From Serratia sp. AKBS12 (GTDB lineage Bacteria > Pseudomonadota > Gammaproteobacteria > Enterobacterales > Enterobacteriaceae): a stretch of 64,000 nucleotides of DNA. Position numbers and translations under genes: made by a program. The stretch spans positions 62,001 through 126,000 of the forward strand of contig NZ_JANUSB010000005.1 of NCBI RefSeq assembly GCF_024793895.1, written 5' to 3'. Shown here piece after piece: positions 9,388-18,479 of the stretch. Each line of letters starts with the position of its first letter. Positions within the stretch are counted from its first letter, which is position 1. The notes under the pieces are model-generated. The model was given only the letters and a program-made list of their open reading frames with translations, had not been told where the DNA came from and made no database searches.

Positions 9388-10368
9388 ATGGTGACACTGG
9401 AAGATGTAGCCGCTCTGGCGGGCGTATCCCGCGCCACGGTATCGCGCGTGGTCAATGGCGACAGCAACGTCAAGGCGCCAACGCGCGAAAAAGTTGAACA
9501 GGCGATCGCGCAACTGGGGTATACCCCCAATCCCGCCGCGCGCGCGCTGGCGTCCAGCCACAGCAATACGCTGGGCTTGGTGACCACCTCTTATCGTGGC
9601 GGTTTCTTTGGCATGCTGATGGATTTTGTGCAGGGAGAAGCAGAAACCCACGGCAAACAGCTATTGGTGACACAGGGGCGCAACAGTGCGGAAAACGAGC
9701 TGCACGCCATCCAGCGCTTATTCAGTCTGCGCTGCGACGGGGTGATTTTGCACGTGCGTTACCTCAGCGATCGGCGCTTACGCCAGTTGGCGGAGGAGCG
9801 GCATCGCTTTGTATTGCTCGACCGTCTCGTGCCCGGCCTGGAGGACCGCTGTGTGACCTTTGACCATATGCGTGCCAGTCGCATGGCGACTCAGCAGTTG
9901 ATTGATGCAGGACACCGGCGCATCGCCTGCATCAGTGGGCCGCGCCAGCGTGCCTCCAGCCGGTTGCGCATACTGGGATTTGAGCAGGCAATGCAAGCGG
10001 CGATGCTGACGCCGTTGGCCTGTCTGGAGGGCGCGTACGACCTGGAAAGCGGCTATCGTTGTGCCGATCGGCTGTTATGCGGTACCACCCTGCCAACGGC
10101 GATATATTGCTGCAACGAAGAAATGGCCATTGGCGCGCTGCTGGCGATTAACGAGCATCGCCTGAGCGTGCCACAGGATATTGCGCTGATCAGCTATGAC
10201 AGCGGCGAACGGGCGCAATTTATGCGTCCGGCGTTGACCAGCGTGCACTTCCCGATTGCCGAAATGGCGCAGTTCGCCACCCGTTTGCTGATCGCGCCGG
10301 AAACGCCGGCGGTGACATTCACCCCCATCGTGATTCCACGTGACTCGGTTGAACCACCGACGGTATAA
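9388..10368 (+). CDS. LacI/GalR-family transcriptional regulator
   Basis: A 326-residue repressor-type protein. The N-terminal helix-turn-helix is LEDVAALAGVSRATVSRVVNG, followed by the hinge YTPNPAARALASS, then a periplasmic-binding-like sugar domain with TLGLVTTSYRGGFFGMLM and a C-terminal ALTSVHFPIAEMAQ. It lies in the PTS locus and probably represses it through the 5512-5531 palindrome. The reading frame continues upstream into the repeat, but the domain begins at MVTLEDV. ATG 9388 is only 3 nt from AAGGG (9380-9384); GTG 9391 would be 6 nt away and is an alternative start. The ribosome site lies in the end of the repeat. Confidence 0.9.
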   Translation: MVTLEDVAALAGVSRATVSRVVNGDSNVKAPTREKVEQAIAQLGYTPNPAARALASSHSNTLGLVTTSYRGGFFGMLMDFVQGEAETHGKQLLVTQGRNSAENELHAIQRLFSLRCDGVILHVRYLSDRRLRQLAEERHRFVLLDRLVPGLEDRCVTFDHMRASRMATQQLIDAGHRRIACISGPRQRASSRLRILGFEQAMQAAMLTPLACLEGAYDLESGYRCADRLLCGTTLPTAIYCCNEEMAIGALLAINEHRLSVPQDIALISYDSGERAQFMRPALTSVHFPIAEMAQFATRLLIAPETPAVTFTPIVIPRDSVEPPTV

Positions 10369-10554
10369 GTCACGAAATTATCGGTAGCGATTACACGCAT
10401 TGCATAGAAAATATAACGAGCATCACATAAAACGGCCTGAGCTATGCTAGGATCCGCCACTTGGCAGCCGGATCGACACGTTTACTGCGTCTACCCAGAA
10501 AAAGCGGCATTCCGCTGCCCACAGACCAATCCACATACCAATCAGGCTTATTCA

Positions 10555-11739
10555 ATGAATGACAGCAACCGTATCCGGCTTACCTGGATCAGCTTTTTTT
10601 CCTATGCGCTGACCGGTGCTTTAGTGATCGTCACAGGGATGGTGATGGGAAACATTGCAGAATATTTTAACCTGCCGGTTTCCAGCATGAGCAATACCTT
10701 CACCTTCCTGAACGCAGGCATTTTGATCTCTATTTTCCTTAACGCCTGGCTAATGGAAATCATCCCGCTCAAGCGTCAGTTGATCTTTGGTTTTCTGCTG
10801 ATGGTACTGGCGGTAATCGGCCTGATGGTCGGCAAAAGCCTGACCATGTTTTCCATCTGCATGTTCATTCTTGGCGTGGTCAGCGGCATCACCATGTCGA
10901 TCGGTACCTTCCTGATCACCCATATTTACTCCGGTCGCCAGCGCGGCTCACGCCTGCTGTTTACCGACTCCTTCTTCAGCATGGCCGGGATGATTTTCCC
11001 CATTGTTGCCGCCATGCTGTTGGCGCGTCACATCGGTTGGTATTGGGTATATGCCTGCATCGGCCTGCTGTACGTGGCAATTTTCGTGCTGACCCTGTGC
11101 TCTGACTTCCCGGTTCTGGGCCATAAGGGTGACAAGAGCGGCGCCCCGGCCACCAAAGAAAAGTGGGGAATTGGCGTGCTGTTTCTGTCGGTCGCCGCGC
11201 TGTGCTATATCCTCGGCCAACTGGGCTTCATTCAATGGGTGCCGGAATATGCCACCAAATCTTTCGGCATGGACATCAACCAGGCCGGTAAATTGGTCAG
11301 CGACTTCTGGACGTCTTACATGATTGGCATGTGGGTGTTCAGCTTTGTGCTGCGCTTCTTTGACCTGCAACGCATCGTCACCGTGCTGGCGGCATTGGCC
11401 ACCGGTGCCATGTACCTGTTTGTCAGCAGCGATAACCCGCAGCATCTGGCATACTACATCATGGCTCTGGGCTTCGTTTCCAGCGCAATCTACACCACGC
11501 TTATCACCCTCGGTTCACTGCAGACCAAGGTATCTTCGCCGAAACTGGTCAACTTTATCCTGACCTGCGGCACCATCGGCACCATGCTGACCTTTGTCGT
11601 CACCGGTCCAATCGTGGCCAAGGGCGGCGCGCATGCCGCACTGACGACCGCCAACGGTCTGTATCTGGCAGTGTTCGTGATGTGTCTGCTGTTGGGCTTT
11701 GTGACCAAACACCGCAGCCACGGCCACGTCACCCACTGA
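10555..11739 (+). CDS. tsgA: Major facilitator superfamily transporter TsgA
   Basis: A 394-residue membrane protein with twelve predicted hydrophobic segments, close to E. coli TsgA throughout (for example [19 protein letters not shown] and [17 protein letters not shown]). Its substrate is not established. The frame stays open 37 codons further upstream, but homology starts at MNDSN (10555). In E. coli, tsgA directly precedes nirB; here codBA on the opposite strand lies between them. Two hairpins follow the gene (11752-11781 and 11816-11840). Confidence 0.92.
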   Translation: MNDSNRIRLTWISFFSYALTGALVIVTGMVMGNIAEYFNLPVSSMSNTFTFLNAGILISIFLNAWLMEIIPLKRQLIFGFLLMVLAVIGLMVGKSLTMFSICMFILGVVSGITMSIGTFLITHIYSGRQRGSRLLFTDSFFSMAGMIFPIVAAMLLARHIGWYWVYACIGLLYVAIFVLTLCSDFPVLGHKGDKSGAPATKEKWGIGVLFLSVAALCYILGQLGFIQWVPEYATKSFGMDINQAGKLVSDFWTSYMIGMWVFSFVLRFFDLQRIVTVLAALATGAMYLFVSSDNPQHLAYYIMALGFVSSAIYTTLITLGSLQTKVSSPKLVNFILTCGTIGTMLTFVVTGPIVAKGGAHAALTTANGLYLAVFVMCLLLGFVTKHRSHGHVTH

Positions 11740-11815
11740 TAACCCCGTAAAGCCGGTGGGACAGAAAACCGCTCCACCGGCAGGCTCTGCCCATGCCCTG
11801 CCATTATCACCAGCC

Positions 11816-11840
11816 AAAAGGGCGCTTACCGCGCCCTTTT
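11816..11840. terminator. Bidirectional intrinsic terminator between tsgA and codA
   Basis: Perfect 10-bp stem AAAAGGGCGC (11816-11825) and GCGCCCTTTT (11831-11840) with a 5-nt loop. T-runs are available on both strands, so it can end tsgA transcription on plus and codBA on minus. A second inverted repeat without a T-run (GCCGGTGG 11752-11759, CCACCGGC 11774-11781) lies nearer to tsgA. Confidence 0.85.
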
Positions 11841-11857
11841 GGACCGGTAATCACCGG

Positions 11858-13141
11858 TTAGCGACGGAAATCAACCTTCTCTTCGCAGGCCAGATAGAGT
11901 GTGGTTTCTGCTGGACGCGTTTCGGCTATCACCGCGCCCTGACGAACGGAATAGCGTACCGGTGTCTGGCGACGTACCGCGTCAAAGCCGCTTTCCGCCG
12001 GCAAAATCACCAGGTTGGCACTGTTACCCGCCGTCAGACCGTAATCCTGCAGGTGCAGCGTACGGGCGCTGTGGCTGGTAATCAGCTTCAGCCCGTCATC
12101 AATCTGCCCGTAGCCCATCAATTGACACACGTGCAGCCCCATATGCAGCACCTGCAACATATTGGCGGTGCCCAGCGGATACCACGGATCGAATACGTCA
12201 TCGTGGCCGAAGCAGACATTAATATCTGCTTCCAGCATCTCTTTTACCCGCGTGATACCGCGACGTTTGGGATAACTGTCGAAACGCCCCTGCAGATGAA
12301 TATTAACCAGCGGGTTGGCAACGAAGTTGATGCCAGACAGCTTCAGCAGGCGAAACAACCGCGAGGTATAGGCACCGTTGTAAGAGTGCATCGCCGTGGT
12401 ATGGCTGGCGGTGACCTTGTCGCCCATATCCAGCTTCAGCGCCAGCGCCGCAACGGTTTCCACAAAGCGTGACTGCTCGTCGTCAATTTCGTCGCAGTGC
12501 ACATCCACCAGCCGATCGTATTTTTGCGCCAGTGCGAAGGCTTTATGCAGCGACTCAACGCCGTATTCGCGAGTGAATTCAAAGTGCGGGATGGCGCCAA
12601 CCACGTCCGCGCCGAGGCGTAACGCCTCTTCCAGCAACGCTTCGCCGTTGGGATAGGAAAGAATGCCTTCCTGCGGGAAGGCAACGATTTGCAGCGTGAC
12701 CCACGGCGCGACCTCCTGTTTCACTTCCAGCATGGCTCGCAACGCGGTCAGCGTAGGATCCGACACGTCGACGTGGGTGCGCACATACTGGATGCCATTG
12801 GCGATTTGCCATTTCAGCGTTTGCCAGGCGCGCTGTTTGACGTCTTCATGACTCAGCAACGCCTTGCGCTCCGCCCAACGCTCAATACCTTCAAACAGCG
12901 TGCCGGACTGGTTCCAGGCCGGCTGCCCGGCGGTCTGGGTGGTGTCCAGATGGATATGCGGCTCGACAAATGCCGGCAACGCCAGCCCGCCTTCGGCATC
13001 CAGCGTATCGCTGCGCCACTCCTGCCCTTCCGGCTGCGGAATGATATGGGCGATGCGCCCCTGCTCGATCGCCAGCTGCCACAGCCCTTCGTGCCCGCCG
13101 AGGCGCAGGTTATCGATATATTTCAATTTATTCACCGGCAT
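11858..13141 (-). CDS. codA: Cytosine deaminase
   Basis: A 427-residue amidohydrolase that converts cytosine to uracil and ammonia. Metal ligands of the TIM-barrel are visible: [10 protein letters not shown] (the HxH pair), [21 protein letters not shown] and [12 protein letters not shown]. The length equals E. coli CodA. It overlaps codB by 14 bases and is transcribed after it, so permease and enzyme form one salvage operon. The operon is probably controlled by PurR through the site at 14444-14459. Confidence 0.95.
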   Translation of the reverse strand: MPVNKLKYIDNLRLGGHEGLWQLAIEQGRIAHIIPQPEGQEWRSDTLDAEGGLALPAFVEPHIHLDTTQTAGQPAWNQSGTLFEGIERWAERKALLSHEDVKQRAWQTLKWQIANGIQYVRTHVDVSDPTLTALRAMLEVKQEVAPWVTLQIVAFPQEGILSYPNGEALLEEALRLGADVVGAIPHFEFTREYGVESLHKAFALAQKYDRLVDVHCDEIDDEQSRFVETVAALALKLDMGDKVTASHTTAMHSYNGAYTSRLFRLLKLSGINFVANPLVNIHLQGRFDSYPKRRGITRVKEMLEADINVCFGHDDVFDPWYPLGTANMLQVLHMGLHVCQLMGYGQIDDGLKLITSHSARTLHLQDYGLTAGNSANLVILPAESGFDAVRRQTPVRYSVRQGAVIAETRPAETTLYLACEEKVDFRR

Positions 13142-14381
13142 GCTGCTCCTTGATATGTTGTATGAACTGGCGGTTTGCCAGCGGGTTCAGTACGGCATAG
13201 CTCAACGCCGCGCCCAGCACTGCATTGATCGGCACGATGCCCGGCAACCAGTGCCCTGCCGCAACGCCAATCGCCACCGCCAGAATCGCCACCCAGTTAA
13301 CGTTCATCATCTGCGCCTGCGCAAACGCCAGATAACGCTGCCGGTTAGCCAGATAGTCGACAATGATCACCCCGCCGATCGGTGGAATGGCCGCCGACAG
13401 AAACGTCAGCCAGCCAACGAAGTTATTATACAGCCACAGCGCGCTGAGTGTGCCGATGGCACCGTTGATCATCGACAGGGTTTTGCTCGACCAGCCGGTA
13501 ATATTGGCGAATCCCAAACCGGAAGCGTACAGCGCGTTGTCGTTGGTGGTCCAGATATTCAGCCCCAGCACCACGATCGCCGGCAACAATAAGCCCTGCG
13601 CAAACATCACATCGGAAATATCGGCCATACCGAGCGTCGCGGCGCCGGCTGCACCAAAAATGAACATCAGCGAATTACCGAGGAAGAAGGCCACCAACGC
13701 CACCAATACCGCCATTTTGGCGCTGCGGCCAAAACGCACGAAGTCTGCGGTCAAAGTGCCAGCGCTGATAAACGAACCGATCACCATCGCCAGCGCAGCG
13801 TTAAAATCCAGCGGCTGTGCCGGTATGATGTGGCGCACCGCATCCATACCGCCAGCGTGCTGCACCGCCAGCCACACCGAATAACTGCCGAGCAACGCAA
13901 TAGCCGGCACCGCAATGGCAGAAAGAAGGGTCAACGCGGAAATGCCGAACAGCACCGTGATGGTCATCAGCACGCCGGACAGCGCAATCAGCCAGTTGAC
14001 ATCCCAGCCGGTGGCCTTGCCAACCGGGATGGCAAACATCGCCACGCCAACGCCAAACCAGCCGACCTGCGTCCCACCCAGTAACAGCGAAGGCAGCCAC
14101 GAACCACGCACGCCAAAAGAAAAACGCGCCAACAGATGGGTGGTCAGCCCGGTTTTTGCACCAATATAGCCCAGACAGGCAGTGTAGACGCCCAGCAGCA
14201 GGTTGCCGATCAGCACCGCCAAAAAGAAATCGTGATAGTTCAGCCCGGTGCCCAGCGCACCACCGGTCCACATACTGGCAGAGAAAAAAGTCAGCCCCAG
14301 CATCACAAACGTCAATGCCATTGCCCCTTTACGCGCCGTTGCCGGCACTTGCTGCTGACTGAAATTGTTATCCGGTGTCAT
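13128..14381 (-). CDS. codB: Cytosine permease
   Basis: A 417-residue permease of the NCS1 nucleobase family with about twelve membrane segments. Family landmarks include [16 protein letters not shown] near the N-terminus, [17 protein letters not shown] and [17 protein letters not shown]. The start at 14381 gives [13 protein letters not shown], matching the E. coli N-terminus, with GGAGGAAC upstream; the longer 14462 frame has no support. It imports cytosine for CodA. Confidence 0.95.
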   Translation of the reverse strand: MTPDNNFSQQQVPATARKGAMALTFVMLGLTFFSASMWTGGALGTGLNYHDFFLAVLIGNLLLGVYTACLGYIGAKTGLTTHLLARFSFGVRGSWLPSLLLGGTQVGWFGVGVAMFAIPVGKATGWDVNWLIALSGVLMTITVLFGISALTLLSAIAVPAIALLGSYSVWLAVQHAGGMDAVRHIIPAQPLDFNAALAMVIGSFISAGTLTADFVRFGRSAKMAVLVALVAFFLGNSLMFIFGAAGAATLGMADISDVMFAQGLLLPAIVVLGLNIWTTNDNALYASGLGFANITGWSSKTLSMINGAIGTLSALWLYNNFVGWLTFLSAAIPPIGGVIIVDYLANRQRYLAFAQAQMMNVNWVAILAVAIGVAAGHWLPGIVPINAVLGAALSYAVLNPLANRQFIQHIKEQHAGE

Positions 14382-14443
14382 GCGTGGTGTTCCTCCCCTG
14401 TGCTGATAAAAAAACCGCCGCAGTTTATAACGCGACGCGTCGA

Positions 14444-14459
14444 AAGCAATCGTTTTCGT
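14444..14459 (-). promoter_or_regulatory. Probable PurR operator for codBA
   Basis: Read on the minus strand the site is ACGAAAACGATTGCTT, 13 of 16 matches to the PurR consensus ACGCAAACGTTTGCGT, including the central CG. It lies 63-78 bp upstream of the codB start. E. coli codBA is known to be repressed by PurR, which supports the call. Confidence 0.65.
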
Positions 14460-14633
14460 CAAGCAATGGCTGTGCCAGCTTCGGCGTTAGAGGGAAATAC
14501 TTCAGCGTTACTCCAGAATAAGTAGAATTATCTTTAACTGTCACGATTCAGCCAAAGTTGAATAAAAACCGCAACTTATCAATTATCGATAAAAATCATT
14601 GATATAACACCTTAGAGGTATATGAAACTACTC

Positions 14634-14647
14634 TTGATTTACATCAA
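14634..14647 (+). promoter_or_regulatory. FNR box and promoter of nirB
   Basis: TTGATTTACATCAA matches the FNR consensus TTGAT-N4-ATCAA perfectly. A -10-like TAAGGT sits at 14669-14674, placing the FNR centre close to -41.5 of the inferred start near 14682, the class II arrangement of E. coli nirB. This implies anaerobic activation. NarL/NarP sites were not identified with confidence. Confidence 0.88.
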
Positions 14648-14705
14648 TAAGTCGCCGACCGGGAGGAATAAGGTAACGCTAGGAAATCAGAATTTTGAGG
14701 CAATA

Positions 14706-17255
14706 ATGAGCAGAGTCAAACTTGCTGTCATCGGGAATGGCATGGTCGGCCACCGATTCATCGAAGATCTGCTGGATAAAGCAGGCCCTGACCACTTCGA
14801 CATCACCGTTTTTTGCGAAGAACCGCGCATCGCTTACGATCGCGTACACCTGTCGTCCTATTTCTCTCACCATACCGCCGAAGAGCTTTCACTGGTGCGC
14901 GAGGGATTTTACGAAAAGCATAACGTCAGCGTGCTGGTGGGCGAACGCGCCATCACCATCAACCGTGGCGAAAAGGTGATCCATTCCAATACCGGTCGCA
15001 CGGTGTACTATGACAAACTGATCATGGCCACCGGCTCCTACCCCTGGATCCCGCCAATCAAAGGCGCTGAAGGCCAGGACTGTTTCGTTTACCGCACTAT
15101 TGAAGATCTCAACGCCATCGAAGCCTGCGCGCGCCGCAGCAAGCGCGGGGCCGTAGTCGGTGGTGGGTTGCTCGGTCTGGAGGCCGCCGGCGCGCTGAAA
15201 AGCCTGGGCGTCGAAACCCACGTGATCGAGTTCGCTCCAGTGCTGATGGCCGAACAGCTCGATCCGATGGGTGGCGATCAACTGCGTCGCAAGATTGAAC
15301 GCATGGGGGTCAAAGTCCACACTGGCAAAAACACTCAGGAGATCGTCCACAGCGGCCAGAACGCACGCAAAACCATGCAGTTCGCCGACGGCAGCTCGCT
15401 GGAAGTCGATTTTATCGTGTTCTCCACCGGCATCCGCGCCCAGGACAAGCTGGCGCACCAGTGCGGGTTGGCGACCGCGCGCCGCGGCGGCATCGTTATC
15501 AACGACAGTTGTCAGACGTCCGATCCCGACGTGTACGCCATCGGCGAATGCGCCTCATGGCAGGAACGCACTTTTGGCCTGGTGGCACCAGGTTACAAAA
15601 TGGCCCAGGTGGCGGCCGATCACCTGCTGAACCGTGAAAATACCTTCAGTGGCGCCGACATGAGTGCCAAGCTGAAGCTACTGGGCGTCGACGTCGGCGG
15701 CATCGGCGACGCACATGGCCGCACCGAAGGCGCACACAGCTACGTCTATCTGGATGAAAACCAAGAAGTCTACAAACGTATCGTGGTCAGCGCCGATAAC
15801 AAAACGCTGATCGGCGCGGTACTGGTTGGCGACACCAGCGACTACGGCAATCTGCTGCAACTGGCGTTGAATCGCATCGAACTGCCGGAAAACCCTGACA
15901 GCCTGATCCTGCCTGCGCACGCTGGCAGCAAACCGGCCATCGGCGTCGACTCATTGCCGGAAAGCGCGCAAATTTGCTCCTGTTTCGACGTCAGCAAAGG
16001 TGACATCATCAACGCTGTGGCCATGGGCTGTCATACCGTGGCAGCCATCAAGGCCGAAACCAAGGCCGGTACCGGCTGTGGCGGCTGTATCCCGTTGATT
16101 ACCCAAGTGCTGAATGCCGAGCTGAGCAAGCAGGGCATTGAGGTCAACAACCACCTGTGCGAACACTTCGCCTATTCGCGCCAGGAGCTGTACCACCTGA
16201 TCCGCGTCGAGGGCATCAAGTCCTACGACGCATTGCTGGCAAAATACGGCAAAGGCTACGGTTGTGAAGTCTGCAAGCCGACCATCGGCTCGCTGCTGGC
16301 CTCCTGCTGGAACGAGTACATTCTCAAACCGCAGCATACGCCGCTACAGGATACCAACGACAACTTCCTCGGCAATATTCAGAAGGACGGCACCTATTCG
16401 GTGATCCCACGCTCCGCCGGTGGCGAGATCACGCCGGATGGCCTGGTGGCCATTGGCAAGATTGCCAAGGAGTACAACCTCTACACCAAAATGACCGGCT
16501 CGCAGCGCATCGGCATGTTCGGCGCACAGAAAAACGATCTGCCGGCCATCTGGGCCAAGCTGATTGACGCCGGCTTTGAAACCGGCCACGCCTATGCCAA
16601 AGCGCTGCGGATGGCGAAAACCTGCGTTGGCAGCACCTGGTGCCGCTACGGCGTCGGCGACAGCGTCGGCTTTGGCGTAACGCTTGAACACCGCTACAAA
16701 GGTATTCGTACCCCGCACAAAATGAAGTTCGGCGTTTCCGGCTGTACCCGCGAGTGCGCTGAAGCGCAGGGTAAGGACGTCGGCATCATCGCCACCGAAA
16801 ACGGCTGGAACCTGTACGTCTGCGGCAACGGCGGCATGAAACCACGCCATGCCGATTTGCTGGCGGCCGATCTCGATCGCGAAACGCTGGTGCGTTACCT
16901 CGACCGTTTCATGATGTTCTATATTCGCACCGCCGATAAGCTGCAACGTACTTCGGTATGGCTGGAAAGCCTCGACGGCGGCATCGATTATCTGCGCAAG
17001 GTGATCGTCGACGACAAGCTGGGTATCAACGCACAACTGGAAGCGGAAATTGCCCGCCTGCGCGAAGCGGTGATCTGCGAGTGGAACGAAACCGTACAGC
17101 ACCCTGAATCACAGGTACGTTTTGCCCACTTTATCAACAGCAGCCAGCGCGACCCGAACGTACAAATGGTCGCCGAGCGCGAACAGCACCGTCCGGCACG
17201 CCCTGACGAACGCATCCCTGTCACGCTGCTTGAAACCGAGGAGAAGATTGCATGA
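14706..17255 (+). CDS. nirB: Nitrite reductase (NADH), large subunit
   Basis: Cytoplasmic assimilatory-type NADH nitrite reductase, 849 residues, reducing nitrite to ammonia. The N-terminal half is an FAD/NAD pyridine oxidoreductase (VIGNGMVGHRFIEDL, later AVVGGGLLGLEAAG). A BFD-like [2Fe-2S] segment has CSCFDVSKGD and TGCGGCIPLI. The C-terminal half is the siroheme/[4Fe-4S] domain with GCTRECAEAQ and the VCGNGGMKPRHA segment. The start at 14706 (MSRVKLAVIGNG) is chosen over an upstream extension that overlaps the FNR box. Its stop overlaps the nirD start by four bases. Confidence 0.96.
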   Translation: MSRVKLAVIGNGMVGHRFIEDLLDKAGPDHFDITVFCEEPRIAYDRVHLSSYFSHHTAEELSLVREGFYEKHNVSVLVGERAITINRGEKVIHSNTGRTVYYDKLIMATGSYPWIPPIKGAEGQDCFVYRTIEDLNAIEACARRSKRGAVVGGGLLGLEAAGALKSLGVETHVIEFAPVLMAEQLDPMGGDQLRRKIERMGVKVHTGKNTQEIVHSGQNARKTMQFADGSSLEVDFIVFSTGIRAQDKLAHQCGLATARRGGIVINDSCQTSDPDVYAIGECASWQERTFGLVAPGYKMAQVAADHLLNRENTFSGADMSAKLKLLGVDVGGIGDAHGRTEGAHSYVYLDENQEVYKRIVVSADNKTLIGAVLVGDTSDYGNLLQLALNRIELPENPDSLILPAHAGSKPAIGVDSLPESAQICSCFDVSKGDIINAVAMGCHTVAAIKAETKAGTGCGGCIPLITQVLNAELSKQGIEVNNHLCEHFAYSRQELYHLIRVEGIKSYDALLAKYGKGYGCEVCKPTIGSLLASCWNEYILKPQHTPLQDTNDNFLGNIQKDGTYSVIPRSAGGEITPDGLVAIGKIAKEYNLYTKMTGSQRIGMFGAQKNDLPAIWAKLIDAGFETGHAYAKALRMAKTCVGSTWCRYGVGDSVGFGVTLEHRYKGIRTPHKMKFGVSGCTRECAEAQGKDVGIIATENGWNLYVCGNGGMKPRHADLLAADLDRETLVRYLDRFMMFYIRTADKLQRTSVWLESLDGGIDYLRKVIVDDKLGINAQLEAEIARLREAVICEWNETVQHPESQVRFAHFINSSQRDPNVQMVAEREQHRPARPDERIPVTLLETEEKIA

Positions 17256-17587
17256 GCCAGTGGATTAACGTTTGCCCAATCGCCGATATCCTGCCCGCTA
17301 CCGGCGTGTGCGCCCTGATTGGCGAACAGCAGGTGGCGGTGTTCCGCCCCTACGCCGACGAGCAGGTGTTCGCCATCAGCAACATCGACCCCTTTGCCCA
17401 GTCGAGCGTGCTGTCGCGCGGCCTGATCGCCGAACATCAGGGTGAGTTATGGGTGGCCAGCCCGCTGAAAAAACAGCACTTCCGCCTGCACGACGGCTTC
17501 TGCATGGAAGATGAAAGCCGCTCGGTAATGCCGTTCGCCTGCCGCGTAGTCGACGGCGTGGTACAGGTAGCCAGCGCAGGCCGGTAA
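17252..17587 (+). CDS. nirD: Nitrite reductase (NADH), small subunit
   Basis: A 111-residue Rieske-like ferredoxin-fold subunit that pairs with NirB. It keeps the family core (QWINVCPIADILPATGVCAL, SNIDPFAQSSVLSRGL, ASPLKKQHFRLHDG) but, as usual for enterobacterial NirD, lacks the CxH...CxxH cluster ligands. It overlaps nirB by ATGA, giving coupled translation. Confidence 0.94.
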   Translation: MSQWINVCPIADILPATGVCALIGEQQVAVFRPYADEQVFAISNIDPFAQSSVLSRGLIAEHQGELWVASPLKKQHFRLHDGFCMEDESRSVMPFACRVVDGVVQVASAGR

Positions 17588-17629
17588 GCGCCGGCCAGGC
17601 AAGAATCATTTAAACTTTAGGGAAAAACC

Positions 17630-18430
17630 ATGTTTACCGACACCATCAATAAATGTGCCGCCAACGCGGCGCGCATCGTCAAACTGGCGAAAGAGAGCCC
17701 GCTCGGATTCTGGATCGGTTCGGCAATGGCCGGCGCCTACGTCGGCCTTGGTATCATTCTGATTTTTACCCTGGGCAATCTGGTGGATCCGTCGATTCGG
17801 CCGCTGGTGATGGGTGCTACCTTCGGCATCGCGCTGACGCTGGTGATCATTGCCGGTTCAGAGCTGTTCACCGGCCACACCATGTTTCTGACGCTCGGCG
17901 TCAAGGCCGGCACCATCAGCCATAGCCAAATGTGGGCAGTGCTACCGCAGACCTGGCTGGGTAATCTGATTGGCTCGGTGCTGGTGGCATTGATGTATTA
18001 TTACGGCGGCGGCAGCCTGCTGCCGGTAGATACCAGCCTGGTTCATGGCGTAGCGCTGGCGAAAACCACCGCGCCTGCGAGCGTGCTGTTCTTCAAGGGC
18101 GTGCTGTGTAACTGGCTGGTCTGCCTGGCGATCTGGATGGCGCTGCGCGTTGAAGGCGCCGCAAAATTCATCGCAATCTGGTGGTGCCTGCTGGCCTTCA
18201 TCGCCTCCGGCTATGAGCACTCGGTCGCCAACATGACGCTGTTCGCCCTTTCCTGGTTCGGTCAGCACGGCGATGCCTATACGCTGGGTGGCATCGGCCA
18301 TAACCTGCTGTGGGTAACACTGGGCAATATGGTTTCCGGCGCCGTGTTCATGGGCCTCGGCTATTGGTACGCCACGCCGCGCGCCCAGCGTCCGCAGGCC
18401 GAGCGCGCCAATACACGTCAAACCGCGTAA
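17630..18430 (+). CDS. nirC: Nitrite transporter NirC (FNT family)
   Basis: A 266-residue member of the formate/nitrite transporter family, with six membrane helices forming a pentameric channel. Family signatures include AGAYVGLGIILIFTLG, GSELFTGHTMFLTLG, KGVLCNWLVCLAIWM and GYEHSVANMTLF, the last carrying the pore histidine. It begins 42 bp after nirD with GGGAAAAACC before the ATG, and supplies nitrite to NirBD. A hairpin follows its stop. Confidence 0.95.
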   Translation: MFTDTINKCAANAARIVKLAKESPLGFWIGSAMAGAYVGLGIILIFTLGNLVDPSIRPLVMGATFGIALTLVIIAGSELFTGHTMFLTLGVKAGTISHSQMWAVLPQTWLGNLIGSVLVALMYYYGGGSLLPVDTSLVHGVALAKTTAPASVLFFKGVLCNWLVCLAIWMALRVEGAAKFIAIWWCLLAFIASGYEHSVANMTLFALSWFGQHGDAYTLGGIGHNLLWVTLGNMVSGAVFMGLGYWYATPRAQRPQAERANTRQTA

Positions 18431-18435
18431 TATCG

Positions 18436-18456
18436 GGGGGCTTGACGCCCCCTTTT
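18436..18456 (+). terminator. Intrinsic terminator-like hairpin between nirC and cysG
   Basis: GGGGGC (18436-18441) pairs with GCCCCC (18447-18452) around a 5-nt loop and is followed by TTTT. The short U-run suggests partial termination, which would lower cysG relative to nirBDC. Confidence 0.65.
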
Positions 18457-18479
18457 GCCGCCTTCCCTGAGGATTGCTG

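Larger units (their letters stand above)
14382..14705. other. Divergent codB-nirB promoter region
   Basis: 324 bp carrying control sites for both directions: the PurR-like box at 14444-14459 near codB and the FNR box at 14634-14647 ahead of nirB. An AT-rich stretch lies between (about 14510-14610) in which nothing else was recognised. Confidence 0.6.
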
